DNA of 64,000 nt from Ahaetulla prasina (Eukaryota > Chordata > Lepidosauria > Squamata > Colubridae): assembly GCF_028640845.1 (NCBI RefSeq), contig NC_080540.1, forward strand, positions 232,527,794 through 232,591,793. Direction: 5' to 3'. The translations under genes and the position numbers were made by a program. The notes under the pieces are model-generated. The model saw nothing but the letters and a program-made list of their open reading frames with translations. It did not search any database and was not told the DNA's origin. Of the stretch, positions 1 through 11,713 are shown piece by piece. How positions within the stretch are numbered: position 1 is the stretch's first letter; every line of letters starts with the position of its first letter.

Positions 1-1080
1 ACACTCTTACCTTAGACTTACATTCAACTGGAAAGTTAAGTATTTCCAAGGTAGTCTGATGATACATTGTATGCTGGGTTAAATTAGATAAAGAGTGTTC
101 AGTTACTGTTTTGTATTGATTGATTCTCAGTGGTGACACTATCTCCAAGTAACGTCATCTCCACTAATGATAGTATGACTGGAGCACTGCGGGAACAGCA
201 ATCATAGTTACTGTGTTCATTTTTGAATTTAGAGTCATTATATTGCTAATGAGCACACTGGATAATATTGCACTGTAATAGCAGTAGATATTCTGGGATT
301 TTCCTGCCAGTAAATGACCTGGTGCTATGTTTCATAAATCTTGACTTCAAAATGTACATTAATTTCCCTGTAAGGTCTATCCTAATATGGTTAATATGTG
401 AACAAATGACATTTCAAAACTCTGTGTACATTAAGAAGTGAGATAGTCAGTAAATATGTACATGTTGAAATAATTGTTTAATGTACTAAACTAATTCATC
501 TCTGAGATTAAAGAGAACGCATATTAAACCACACATGAAGATCTTAAGTTATTCCATTATGTTACACTTGCTTTTTCATTTTCAGGCTTTTGAACAAATA
601 TTTTTAAACCTCTGTCAAATTGGAAAGGAATTCTTAAATAGCCCCAAGTTTTAAATCATTTCACAGAATGAATGAAATCCCTCGTAAAGATAGCATGAAA
701 AACTGCAAATTGAACCAAGTCTAAGTTCTTTCCAGCTAAGAATTAGTGCTATCAACTGGATCCCAAGGAGAAAATAAAATTAACAATACTTCACAAATAG
801 GCAACACAACTGTATTCAGAATAAATTCATAACCAGATTGTGCTATTATATTTTCTTATTATTTGAAGTACATGTTACCATAATATCATAGTGATAATAA
901 TGGATATTTCTATTTCTACCAGATTTCAACAGCAATATTATAGTCCAATGCACCTAGAGGATACCTGGTGATGGAAAGTTCATTTATTCATGCCTAGCAA
1001 AACAACCACAGCTTTGTTGTGGTAGTAATAATAACAACAATAATACCGTTTTTGTATTGCACTCAATAGTAATTGCAATC
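1..1080. other. Intergenic AT-rich sequence, no feature seen
   Basis: The sequence is AT-rich with no supported coding potential, RNA gene or recognisable repeat. A short (ATA)n-like tract lies at about 1021-1045. Confidence 0.6.
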
Positions 1081-1084
1081 CCAA

Positions 1085-1260
1085 ACAACTGGAGCTCCAC
1101 TTGAATACTATTGGCATTGACAAATTCACCATCAGCCGATTCCAAAAGGCAGTTTTACTGGGAACAGCCTACATCTTGCAATGATATATCTAACACCATT
1201 AAACATCAACATCTGTCTATCCTAGGTCCTCTAGAACGAAGGTGAATAAAAATATCAAAT
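1085..1260 (+). mobile_element. R4/Dong-like LINE fragment, 3' end of ORF
   Basis: The plus strand reads FTISRFQKAVLLGTAYIL and then a stop. This resembles the QK-x-x-LLGTA-x-ILR block near the C-terminus of R4/Dong/Hero-type non-LTR retrotransposons. Only about 35 codons remain. The same protein block appears on the opposite strand at 1528-1713, so two copies lie head to head. Assignment rests on motif recognition only. Confidence 0.5.
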
Positions 1261-1410
1261 CCAATGTGCACATCTGGCTGATTGCACAATGAACCATAGG
1301 AATAAATACTCAGCAGGAAATGCAGATGAATCACAAAAGAGATGATGTTTTTTATTTTTTTATTTATTAGGCCTGTTTACTACCCATCTCGCCAATAAGT
1401 GACTTTTGAA

Positions 1411-1815
1411 TTTTATTATTATTTACTTTATTCATTAAATATGAAACTCAGTCAACTGAACATTCAAAAATGCATCACAAATTACACTGACTGGTACTAA
1501 TGGTTGATACAGGTTGTTGCCAGCATCCTAGATATCAACCAAGTCCCTTCTTAAGATGTACAATGTTCCAAGTAGCACAGTTTTTTGCACTTCCACTGGT
1601 GTTATTGCAGGAAGCTGCAATTTGTTGATGTATCTTATAAAATTCTTGGACATGATACCAAGTGCCCCAATGACAATGGGTATCACTGTTACATTATTAT
1701 TTACTTTATTCATTAAACATGAAACTCAGTCAACTGAACATTTAAAAATGCATCACAAATACTATTGACTGGTGCTAATGGTTGATATAGGTTGTTGCTA
1801 GCATCCTAGGTAGTG
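1411..1815 (-). mobile_element. Two 5'-truncated R4/Dong-like LINE copies in tandem
   Basis: On the minus strand 1713-1528 encodes PIVIGALGIMSKN and then QKTVLLGTLYILRRDL, the C-terminal block of R4/Dong-type elements. Its 3' tail runs down to about 1411. A second copy of the same tail, about 120 bp and offset by 278 bp, lies at about 1694-1815. So one truncated copy abuts the tail of another. Both tails end in an (ATT)-rich run in the minus direction. Confidence 0.55.
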
Positions 1816-2335
1816 ATGATGATGATGATGAAAAAGCCTTTTTTAAAAAATACAACACATGCTGTAATTGGTCCATGTTTCCAATTACATGATTGGTGTC
1901 AGTAGCAATATATCTGAGAAGGAATAGAACTCAGGGGCAGGAATTTTGAATTACTTGTAGGAAACCCCAGATTCAGTTCTCCTCTCTCCCACTGGCAGAG
2001 ATCTGAGGAAGATTAACTGCTCTTTGCTGAGATCTTAGAGAGCAGAATTTAACTGCTAGATGTTTCAGTGGTGTGGTTCAGAATGTAGCTTAATAAAATA
2101 TAGCAAACATTATTTGGACTTTCCAACTGGAAAATATGTGTAAACAAGATTGATTTTAACTGATGAAGCTTAAAGACCAAAATAAATCACTTAAATTCAC
2201 CATGACAGAGTAGGCATTACAGTAAATGTCTTTGAATCTATAGCAAATTACATTGGGAGATGGCTATAAAAACAATTAATACAGGATTTGAATTCTTTAT
2301 TGTAACTCCTTTATTTCTTACAATTATATATCTTA
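1816..2335. other. Intergenic, no gene seen
   Basis: It begins with a short (GAT)n run at 1816-1831. The rest is unassigned AT-rich sequence. Confidence 0.5.
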
Positions 2336-2339
2336 TTTA

Positions 2340-2577
2340 GTCATTTGTTGTTTATTTGGTTGTTTATTTATATCCCACTTTTATTTTTATAAATAACTCA
2401 AGAGTGCAAACATACCTAATATTCCTATTTTTCACATTGTCCTGTGCGGTGGGTTGGGCTGAGAGACAGTAACTGATCCAAAGTCACCCAGCTGGCTTTC
2501 ATAGCTAAGGTGGAACTTGAATTCATGGTTCCCCACTTTGTAGCTTGGTGTCTTAGCCACTAGACCAAACTGGCTCT
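2340..2577 (-). repeat. tRNA-derived SINE, antisense
   Basis: In the minus direction it begins with a GCCAGTTTGGTCTAGTGGC-like A-box region, then a B-box-like stretch, then the GACTTTGG and ACTGTCTCTC body seen in Sauria/ACA-type squamate SINEs. It ends in an AT-rich tail. Related sense copies lie at 33157 and 57134. TCTTATT occurs on both sides and may be the target duplication. Confidence 0.7.
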
Positions 2578-2639
2578 TATTATAGTGTTTAACTCTGTAT
2601 TGTGTGTAGTGTGTGTATTATACAGTATAATCTTCAGAT

Positions 2640-4400
2640 ACTTCTAGTGCTTAATATTAATAACAATTAATTAATTAAAACATCACAATACAAAATAATT
2701 CAGAGTTCAGCAACAACAATAAATGTATATAGCATCATTCCAATGTAATCCTCTCTGGAAAAGCTCCATTTTAATTAACTTCCTTCTAATATTTCTGTAC
2801 AATAACAAGTACAGAATGGGCTAGACTAAGCTCTAGGACAATTAATTAAAATACCAAGAATTAAAATTTCCTCAATTCCTACTCACTGGATCTGAGTTTT
2901 GGCAAGCAGAAGAATCCAGATTTCTGTCTTTTTTCAGCTACCTCTAAATCCAATTAATACTGTACATTATCCTTTAATCACCTGCTTAATGAACCTGGAT
3001 TCATTTTTCTTCAAGTGCTATCATCATCCAGCAAACTACTGGAGGGTTGGCTGAAGTAGGAAATCAAATTGATGGGTGAAATGAAAGGCAGAAGAGAAGA
3101 GTCAAAGAATCATTTATTAATTGTGTAGTGTCATGCCCCCCCCACCCCTTGGAGCCTGAACGAGCTGGAGATGGAGTCAATGGAGATGGAGAGGACAGCT
3201 TTTTTGGCTTCAGACAAATGTGGGGAGGAGCAGGATGAGGCAGCCTAGGGCCCCTCAGGATTGAGACAGCTTGCCAGCAGGGAAGAACAGGGGCAGGAGG
3301 ACCTAGAGAGAGCAAGCAATAGAAATGAAGAGTGACAGAGCACAGATGATGAGCAGGGACAGCCCCCTCCTAATCCCCAAGCATGGAGAGTAGAAAGAAG
3401 GCAGGAACAACTCAGGCCAACCCTATGACGCGGGAGGAGAGCACCCTGCTCTTCTTCACAAGGAACACCTGAAGACTGAGATTTAAGGAGATGCTGTGGG
3501 GAAGGGCATTTGTCAGGAACAAATGCTGAATTGGTAGAGTTTAGTGTGCCGGTACAGACATTTGGTTTGCAGGACTTCTTGCTGTATTCCTTGCTTCCTG
3601 AAACCATTGCCTTAGTCCTTTGCTTCCTGGACTCATTGACTTATTCTGGATATCTTGCTTTGCAGCCATTGTGTTAACAGCATATGCTGGACTACTTGCA
3701 GTCAGAAGCTGCTGGAGGTTTGTGTGTGTGTGCTTTGCTCTGGGACTTGCCAAAAATGTGGGATTGTTTGAGGGAAAATTTGGAAATTTGGAGTTTGAAC
3801 TCTCAGCTGGCTGTGTGATTTTCGGGCCTTGTCCTGGGTCATCACATGTGGAAAATATTGTACCCTACCACAACTGTGAGAAGATAATCGGGGTATATTG
3901 AAACTGATTTGATTTTCCATTTGAAGTAGTGGAGTACTTGAAAACAATAATTTTGGTGGCCCTTTAAAAAAATTAAATTGAGCATACCATTACATTAATA
4001 TCATCTATAAGATTTCTCAGGTATTGTTTCTTATTTTCTCCTAAAACAGCTATCATTCTGAGAACACCACGCTTTTCTTAGAATTCAGCAAAAAACATAA
4101 TGCGAAATATTCTACATTTTATTGGATGATAAAGATAATGATGGTCATATTGAAACGTTTAAGTCTCATTTTTTATAGAAAGAATGTAAGCTACAGTGAA
4201 TCAATTGTTCTCTAAGATAATAGCATATTCTTTAATATGTGTAGTCTGATAAATTCTGAATTATTTGGTCATCAAAGATAGTAAGATGAATGTAGATAAA
4301 ATAACTTGAGGACAAATTAGAAAGAGACATTTTGCTATATTGTGCTAAACTTTGTATTTTGAATGAGAAGTTCTAATATGTTCCAAAGTTCTAAAAACAG
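2640..4400. other. Intergenic; weakly structured GC-richer patch at 3.1-3.9 kb
   Basis: Most is unassigned AT-rich DNA. About 3120-3900 is less AT-rich and gives chance open frames on both strands with no domain signature. It may be an old LTR or other repeat remnant, but I saw no clear termini. Confidence 0.4.
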
Positions 4401-4404
4401 AACA

Positions 4405-4563
4405 AGTAAGACGCAGTGATTAAGGGGCTAGCATAGAAACCAGAAGACTGTGCATGCTAGTCCTGCTTTAGGGATATGAAAAAACAGCTGGATGATTTTG
4501 GAACAGCTACTCTCTCTCTCAACAGGGTTGTTGTTGTGGAGAAAATAGAAGAAATATTACTAA
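4405..4563 (+). repeat. Degraded tRNA-derived SINE fragment
   Basis: It contains the series gcagtgattaagg (A-box-like), agaagactgtgcatgctagtcc (decayed B-box region), and actctctctctcaacagggttgttgttgtgg, the body motif of the SINE at 33157. It is diverged and lacks clear ends. Confidence 0.5.
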
Positions 4564-4643
4564 AGACAGGGGATCGACCTATTCTCCAAAGCACCTGAAG
4601 GCAGGACAAGAAGAAATGGATGGAAATTAATCAAGGAGAGAAG

Positions 4644-4780
4644 CAGTGGTGGGATTCAGCCAGGACGCACCACTTCGGGAGAACCGGTTGTTAACTTTCC
4701 GAGCAGTTTGGCAAACTGGTTGCTGGAAAAAATCATTAGGGCAGAGAAACAGTTGTTAAATTACTTGAATCCCACCACTG
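4644..4780. mobile_element. 137-bp hAT-type MITE
   Basis: The terminal inverted repeats are CAGTGGTGGGATTCA and TGAATCCCACCACTG, 15 bp and perfect. They are flanked by the exact 8-bp duplication GAGAGAAG (4636-4643 and 4781-4788), diagnostic of the hAT superfamily. It is non-autonomous with no ORF, and sits inside the CR1. Confidence 0.92.
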
Positions 4781-4798
4781 GAGAGAAGCAGCCTAGAA

Positions 4799-4933
4799 CA
4801 GGGGTTTCCAACCTTGGCAACTTTAAGACTTGTGGACTTCAACTCCCAGAATACCTCAGCCAGCAAAGCTGGCTGAGGAATTCTGGGAGTTGAAGTCCAC
4901 AAATCTTAAAGTTGTCAAGGTTGGAGACCCCTG
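4799..4933. mobile_element. 135-bp foldback hAT-type MITE
   Basis: The element is almost wholly palindromic. It starts CAGGGGTTTCCAACCTTGGC, ends with its complement and CCCCTG, and turns around at CCAGCAAAGCTGG. The flanks gcctagaa and acctagaa form an 8-bp duplication with one mismatch. A close relative with a perfect duplication is at 45695-45829. Confidence 0.9.
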
Positions 4934-5329
4934 ACCTAGAACGAAGGAGAAATTTCCTGACAGAACAATTAATCAGTGGAACAACTTGCCTCCAGAAGTT
5001 GTGAATTCTCCAACGCTGGAAGTTTTTAAGAAGAGATTGGACAACCATTTGTCTGAAATGGTATAGGGTTTGCTGCCTGAGCAATGGTTGGACTAGAAGA
5101 CCTCCAAGGTTGCTTCCAACTCTTGTTATTCTGTTAGTATTGTAATACGGATTATTGGTATGTTCACTGCTTGAGTTATATCTTGAAAGAAAGGTAGAAT
5201 AAAAATCTAAAAAAAAAGAAATCCTAATCACTAAAACTAAATATTACTGGAAGGAAAAACATTGTTCTCATTTACTTCTTCAACAAATACCAGAGAAACA
5301 TGTGAGAATGTCTAAATTCTACAGGTCTA

Positions 5330-5690
5330 AATTCTAAATTCTCAACTTATGAACATAATTGAGCCCAAAATTTATGTTGCTAAGTGAGATACTTGTCAAG
5401 TGAATTTTGCCCCATTTTGCGACTTTTCTTTTCACAGTTGTTAAATGAATCACTGCAGTTGTTAAGTTAGTAACTGCTGTGTGAATCTGAGTTGCCCACT
5501 GACTTTCCTTCTCCGAAGAGACCTTGCAATTGTCATGAATCTGACTCAGTTGACAAGTGTCGGAATTTTGATCATGGGGATTCTGCAATAGTCATAAGTA
5601 TGAAAAACAGTCATAAAGTAGCTTTTTCAGTGCCATTGTAACTTTGAATAATCACTAAATGAAGTGTTGTAAGTTGAGGGCTACTGTGTA
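5330..5690. mobile_element. TA-flanked TIR MITE (tagtcctc family), worn left end
   Basis: The body motifs ttgagcccaaaattt, ttgctaagtgag, attttgccccattttg and gccattgtaactttgaa are shared with the copy at 47333-47695. The right end gttgtaagttgagggctact is an eroded terminal repeat. It is non-coding. Confidence 0.75.
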
Positions 5691-7006
5691 CTACCAATGT
5701 CCTGTCATTAGGAGCTAACCCATAATATTTTAATTTGCATTTTTAGTGTACAGACAGCTGCAATGTTTCACTTGAAGAATGTTGTGCTTTGCTGGACAGT
5801 TCCTCAACTTAGTTTCAGACTTGGAAAATACAAGTCAACATAGAAGAAGGCTACTTTGCTTCATTCTACTTTCCTTGTGCACTGCAAAGAACCCTGAGAA
5901 TTTCATTTGAGACTTCGTTTTTCATTCTCAAAGCTTTCGGTTTTTTGGTATTCACTGGGCTGTACATCAAAAGGTTCTGGTCTGAAACTGCTCTTCAGAT
6001 CATAAACAAATACTATCAAAGGAAAATATGAGTTCTCAAGCTATCAAAGAATTTTGGAGGTGAAAAATAACATCTAACAAGACTAAAAATGTCCTTGAAG
6101 CTTTGTTTGAATCAAACATTCTTGGCACTGGCTAGGATTTGCTACATTTTTCAGGCTGATCCTGCAGATTGCTTGTGCTGTTATTTCTTAATACCTGGAA
6201 AGCTGTCACAATCGAGGGACTTGTAGAATGGAATCCCTTGATTTTGATGCACACATATTATATTCACGCACGTATATACATGGCTTCAAAAATATATTTT
6301 AAGCACATTCCTATTTTTGTACTGTATCTAAACACAACTTATTTTAGGCGGGCTTGTGGAATATAAAATTGCAACAGAAAAATTGAGGTATCAGTGGAGA
6401 AAACTTCGCATCTTACAAAACCCATTTTAAAGCACACTTACACTTTGTCACTATGGTGTAAGTCCTGTTTGAAATTAAATGATAGGTTTTCAAAGTTTTT
6501 GCACATAAATTTGAATTTAGGACTGAATTCAGTGTAAAGAGAATTTATAATCTTTGTCTTATTTACAAATTAGGAATGAATCTGAAAGCTTGACAAAAAT
6601 CCTTCTTCACCTTATTTTATCTGAGATTTAATAACATAAGCACAATCAGTGGTCAGGAATGATAGAATTAGCAGGTCAAAAGTATTGAAAGACAAGAAAA
6701 TGAAGAACTAGTAAATGATTTTTAAGTGACTAAGATACGTTTCAGCTGAATTCTAGTTCTCTTGCAAATTTTGTAATCAAACTGGTCCTGTCAGGTATCT
6801 CATTTGGGACCTTGGAGAAGCTGACAGGATGTAATATCATGGCTGATCTCCAGACTCTCTGCTCCTGCCTTTTCTGTAGCTGCCTTAATTATTCTGCACT
6901 AGCCTAATGGGCCAGTCAGATTTCTCAGCTAAAACTTAGCGTAAGTAGCTCAGACATCATGGCTCAGCTAGATAAGAATGTGTTTTAGGTTAAACACATT
7001 TTAGGT
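5691..7006. other. Intergenic AT-rich sequence, no gene seen
   Basis: No open frame with protein-like signature, RNA gene or clear repeat was recognised. Confidence 0.5.
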
Positions 7007-7141
7007 CAGTGTTGGTCAATCTCAGCCACTTGAAGATGTGTGGACTTCAACTTCCAGAATTCTCCAACCAACCATGCTGGCTGGGGAATTCTGGGAGCTG
7101 AAGTCTGCACTTCTTCAAGCAGCTGAGATTGAGAAACACTG
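7007..7141. mobile_element. Diverged 135-bp foldback hAT-type MITE
   Basis: The left half (cagtgttggtcaatctcag onward) is complementary to the right half (ctgagattgagaaacactg) and folds at ccatgctggctgg. The length equals that of the foldback elements at 4799 and 45695, and the interior ggaattctgggag is shared. The flanks ttttaggt and ctttaagc agree at 5 of 8 bases, a decayed target duplication. Confidence 0.75.
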
Positions 7142-7149
7142 CTTTAAGC

Positions 7150-10100
7150 AGTTCATTGTCCTCTGTCGGTAGGAGAATATTAGGTCCACATGTTCACTGC
7201 CACATGTCCACATGTTCAGATGCATCATTTATTTCCCACGTCTAAATGGACACCTTGCTATATGTTTCTCAGATCTGATATTAAATACATGTGGGCTGTT
7301 GTATAACTGTCATTTTCTGCTAAGAGTAACACTACTATTAATGTATCTCCCTAGACTAATCCATCTAAACTTCCCACAACATTATAACTGATACATATGG
7401 CCTTTATGAGGCATTGTGAGAAATTTAAATTATTTTTACAACTTCATCATGTAAAACTGAGAATATGGAGATGGAATTGGATGCCAGATATAGTACAGGC
7501 CCTGTTGGAAGTATGCCAATTTTCTCTAAAATCAAGTACAGTATACTTTTGGGTTGTTACTCTAATTTCTGTAACAAATGCAGTTTGACATCAATCCAGA
7601 ATATGAATCAGTTTGAATATAAGTAGGCTTATTTCGATGGCTGATACAGTTTTAAGATGCTAATGGCATTTTAAGGAGAAATAAACCTGTACCTAAGACT
7701 ATGTATAAATGTGATCCAGCTGATACCTTTCTGGAGCATGGATGTATAACTTTTTTTCCCCATTTATTTCATTTATTCTCCTATGGTGTTTTATAAACAT
7801 TCTCTAGGATGATATGATTCCATGATGAATTGTACAACATCTTTTAAAAAGTAGAAAAGAAAAACAGATGTGATCATAATAGTTTTCATTAGTTTTATTT
7901 TACAAGAAAGATAATGAGTTATTTTTTGTCCCATATCACTGATCTAATCCCAGTAGGGTTGCCTGTAAGTGAAATGCTTTTGCAGATCATGGTATGTTCA
8001 TGCTGGATTCTTTTCCTTGGGTGCTTTTTGTTTATCTCAGTAGATAAGAAAGAATTTGAAAAATCCAGACAAAAAAAAAAAAAACCAACCCTGACCACAG
8101 CCTACAGTAATAAACAAATGGACCAACCACCTTCTGGTTAGTTCCTACCCAGAACAGAAAGATGGAGAAGTGGCAGAGTGCAGATTTTATGTGCCAGTGG
8201 TCCCAAATGTAATTCTCAATATTTCCAATCTCAAAAACTATTCCTATCCTATTCCTACTTAGACAGTATCGAGCCAGATTGGCAAAAAGTGTGATTCCAA
8301 ATAATGTAAGGCATTTTCCTAACATCATTTTAATATACTGTGGGGCTGTATGTGTTATTTTGTTTGTTTCATTTCAAATGAAACAAACAAAATGAAACAA
8401 ATAAAAATGTTAAAAGTTATGATATTTATGTAGTTACTTACCAGGCACATCTAAATTATATTAAAGTAACCAAAATATTTTTACAATCCCCAAGGCATGT
8501 CACAACTTTTGAGCAGCTCTAATGTTTGGAAATTGAAAGTTGAAAAATTTGACACGCCCTACAAGTGCTACATATCATATTTGCACCAATTTTTTTTATC
8601 TATTACACCAAAGGAAAATAAATGTCATAATACAAAAAAAGATTTCCCTTTTAACAACACTGATATTTATCTCATGGCATCAGTCATTAGATACTTTGTT
8701 TCAAGTTTTTAAATCTGACAGCATATGAGTCCATCCATCAGTCTGTAGCTGGAATCACATTCAATCAGTGAAGGAAAAATATTTAATGACAAAATTCCAA
8801 ATCACAACTCTTTTCAAACAAGGTTTTGTGGAACTGCTGCTTGGGTTAATAAAGGAATTTCATTCCCTCTTGTTCACAATAAAAACAAATACTTCAATAG
8901 TATCACAATTGTTTAACAATATTTTAAATTTACTAAATGTTAGCATTGTTGGCTTCAGAATACCAATTCATTTAAATTTTGATAACATGATTTTATGTTT
9001 CTGATACTATTAACACTAGTTTCCAGCAAGGATATCCTTTTTAACTCATTATTTGGATTCCATTATACATCTTCAAATGAATCCTGACCATGATTTTTCT
9101 TGATGGCATGTCTGCTATCACTGATAATAACAGTGATATTAGTGGGGTGAGAGAGGGGCAGTGTCAAAAAAGTCAAAAAGGCAGTTGTACCTCCATGATC
9201 ACAAGTTTCACCTTATACTTGAGTGTGACATCCGCAATCAGAGAAAAATATCATCTTCACTTGTTTGACATATCCCTGGAACACACCCTGTCGTGGCCAA
9301 AGAATCAAGAATGACATGCGGAGCTACTTCTGAGTAGTTCTTTATTATACAGGGAATTATCTGTATTAACTATAGATATACTCTCTGAATTGCTAAGGAG
9401 GTCCACCTTCACCCTCTTCCTGCCTACCAGACATTCCAAACTCTGCTGTCTCTTTGCCGTCTGGAAGAAAGGCTGTCCTGTGACTCCAGACTAAATTCCA
9501 CCATGCATCGTTTCCAGATTGACTTATGGTATTACCATCCACCCATTTGTGTTATGATATGGAGAAAACATCTCTGCATATGGAAAGGATCAGTTAGTAA
9601 GCAAAGCAAATTATTTTCAGCTGGACAGTGACATTGCCTCTACTGTATCTGAGGATTTTACATACTGGAAACGCAAGCCAGGGGATAAGAGCACAAAAAT
9701 TGTATCAGAAGCAAGTTAAATCCCATTTTGCCTCTTGTTTACTTTGGTTATATGAGGCTGGTTATTGAAGTCAACTGAGGGTCAAGATGACTAAAGTCCC
9801 TTCTAGTAGAGTCTCCACTTACAAAGAGTTTATGGCAAATTATGAATAAAAAGGAATAACCATAATTAACTAGTGATATTCACTTTTCAGAAATAGTGCT
9901 TTGAACCTCAGTTAAGCATAGCATCCTCTGTTTTTCTGTTGTTCATTAGAGAACAACAGGTTTCCACATGTGATTGAAAAAGGTGCTACTTTTAGAATCA
10001 TATTAACTTTAATGAATAGATTCCCTAAAGTAGCAACATCTTTTCTTCCTGCAAGGTGAAACTCTTGCTTATTCCTAGTCATTTTCAAGCATGAACACAC

Positions 10101-11480
10101 ACTTTTAATTCCTACCTTCTGTGATTAATACATCAATGTCTTTTCTCTGCTCACCTCAGACACTGTTAATTATTCTAGACATAAATAGTGCTTCAATCCT
10201 TCTTGTAACCTCTACAAAATTGGAAACTTTGAAACACAAAGCCAGAAACAAATGAGTTGATTCATGGTATTGTATAGCAAAAAATAGTTTGCAGCCTGCT
10301 TTTCATATCAAATTTCCTCATCACGTCAATGGATTTTAGCTGCATGCCTGGAATACTAATTTAATTGCATTAATTTGTGGTGGCAAATATAAAAATTACA
10401 TAATGTTAGGCATTTCCAGATCAGCTTATATTCATTACTCTCTGGAAAGTTCAGAGTTAGAGTTAGCTGACAGTATTAAATTACTAAGCCTTTATTATAT
10501 GTCTTATATTAATATGGAACCATTTCCATTATCCCGTATTTCCTTGCAAGAAATAAATTGTGGCTTACCAAACTCAGACATAAAACTAAACCAAAAATGA
10601 ACAAACCGCATTATATCTTAGTGCTTTCGGTCAACCTTTTGGCAATTCATGGTGATGTCTAATGAAGAGTTGACTTTGGCATCATCTTGAACTATTGGAA
10701 ATTGCAAGCACATTTCCCCATGTAAACATGCCTGTAATGTGTTTCTGTTACAGCATATTTTTGTCATATAGTACCACACCACTTGCTTTTACATTGTTTG
10801 GTTTAGAACACTGTCAAGGCTACCAAAGTAGCAATCCATAGCCAGGTCTGAAGCCAACTGAAATGATTTCTGCCCATTAAAATGTTAGATGTATTATATT
10901 AGCAGCCATGTAGAACTACAGTAACAATTCAACTTTTTTATTGTTTAGAGAAGAGCACTGCTTCAGGCCTAAGGCCAAATCAAATATTACATTAAACATT
11001 TTTAAAGCATATACACTGGCTACTTCTATTCTACAAAAGAAGAAAAAAGCACCACTATTAACTTTCAGTGTAGATTATGCTATCTTTGATAGACAGAGGA
11101 GTCTTCCAGTCAAATATAATTTCCTATAAAATAATGGTCCTGAGGTTAGACTCAGTACTTTATAAAGCCAAGTATTCTGAACAGGTCATAATTCGATGAA
11201 AAAGGTCATTTCTTTGGACTATACTTGAATTATTAATGGAAACACACCCAATGAGTCACTCTATACATTCTTCTAGTTCCAATTCTAGCACAATTCATAT
11301 GGATAATTACTCAGAAGCAACTTTTTACAATCCCATTGCATTGTTTTTAAGTTGTAATATGCCACGATGCATCTGAAGCAGCTAAGGGATCACAAAAATC
11401 TTTTTAAGCTAGTTGAACATAAATAAACCCGATGATCTCACTGACCTCGAATACAGATAAAACTATTTATAATATTTAAT
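7150..11480. other. Intergenic AT-rich stretch; palindrome at 8357
   Basis: No gene was recognised. A 37-bp near-perfect palindrome lies at 8357-8393. A (A)13 run lies at about 8070. About 9270-9560 is slightly less AT-rich and may be an old repeat, but no ends are visible. Confidence 0.5.
8357..8393. repeat. 37-bp palindrome
   Basis: Two 18-bp arms, attttgtttgtttcattt and its exact reverse complement, are separated by a single C. Symmetry stops outside the arms, and no target duplication or element ends were seen. Confidence 0.9.
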
Positions 11481-11493
11481 GCTAACCCTAATA

Positions 11494-11602
11494 GAGTGAG
11501 CTTAAATGGACTCCAGAGGATGGTAGAGGATAGGAAGGCCTGGAGGAATGTTGTCCATGGTGTCGCAATGGGTTGGACACGACTTTGCAACTAACAACAA
11601 CA
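11494..11602 (+). mobile_element. BovB (RTE) LINE 3' end, 109 bp
   Basis: It carries the typical BovB tail: aggcctggaggaatgttgtc, ggttggacacgactttgcaa and a terminal (CAA)n. It is flanked by a perfect 10-bp duplication AACCCTAATA (11484-11493 and 11603-11612), so this is a genuine 5'-truncated insertion by target-primed reverse transcription. Confidence 0.92.
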
Positions 11603-11621
11603 AACCCTAATATAAACCTCT

Positions 11622-11623
<2 letters not shown>

Positions 11624-11674
<51 letters not shown>

Positions 11675-11712
11675 ATATACTTTTATATATGTATATAAAA
11701 GTATATATATTT
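11624..11712. repeat. (TA)n microsatellite
   Basis: A long alternating TA tract with a few interruptions abuts the Penelope-like element on its left. A shorter (TA)n at about 12590-12618 bounds the right side. Confidence 0.95.
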
Positions 11713-11713
11713 G

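Larger units (their letters stand above)
4566..5135 (+). mobile_element. CR1 LINE 3' end, split by two hAT miniature elements
   Basis: The segments 4566-4635 and 4942-5135 together match the 3' end of the CR1 at 39440-40421. Shared landmarks are attctccaaagcacctgaagg, aaatttcctgacagaacaat and the 3' terminus ggttggactagaagacctcc followed by ttccaactct. The CR1 body is interrupted after an AAGGAGAGAAG site by two DNA transposons (4644-4780 and 4799-4933), so it is older than both. It is heavily 5' truncated and non-coding. Confidence 0.85.

Noticed and set aside
2340..2577. A-box and B-box-like motifs as a tRNA gene.
   Set aside because: They belong to SINEs: long non-tRNA body, A-rich tail, several dispersed copies and no complete cloverleaf.
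3245..3607. 120-codon minus-strand frame, possible gene upstream of PCSK5.
   Set aside because: It has no domain, splice context or hydrophobic pattern, and another frame overlaps it on the same strand. It is probably chance in a GC-richer patch.
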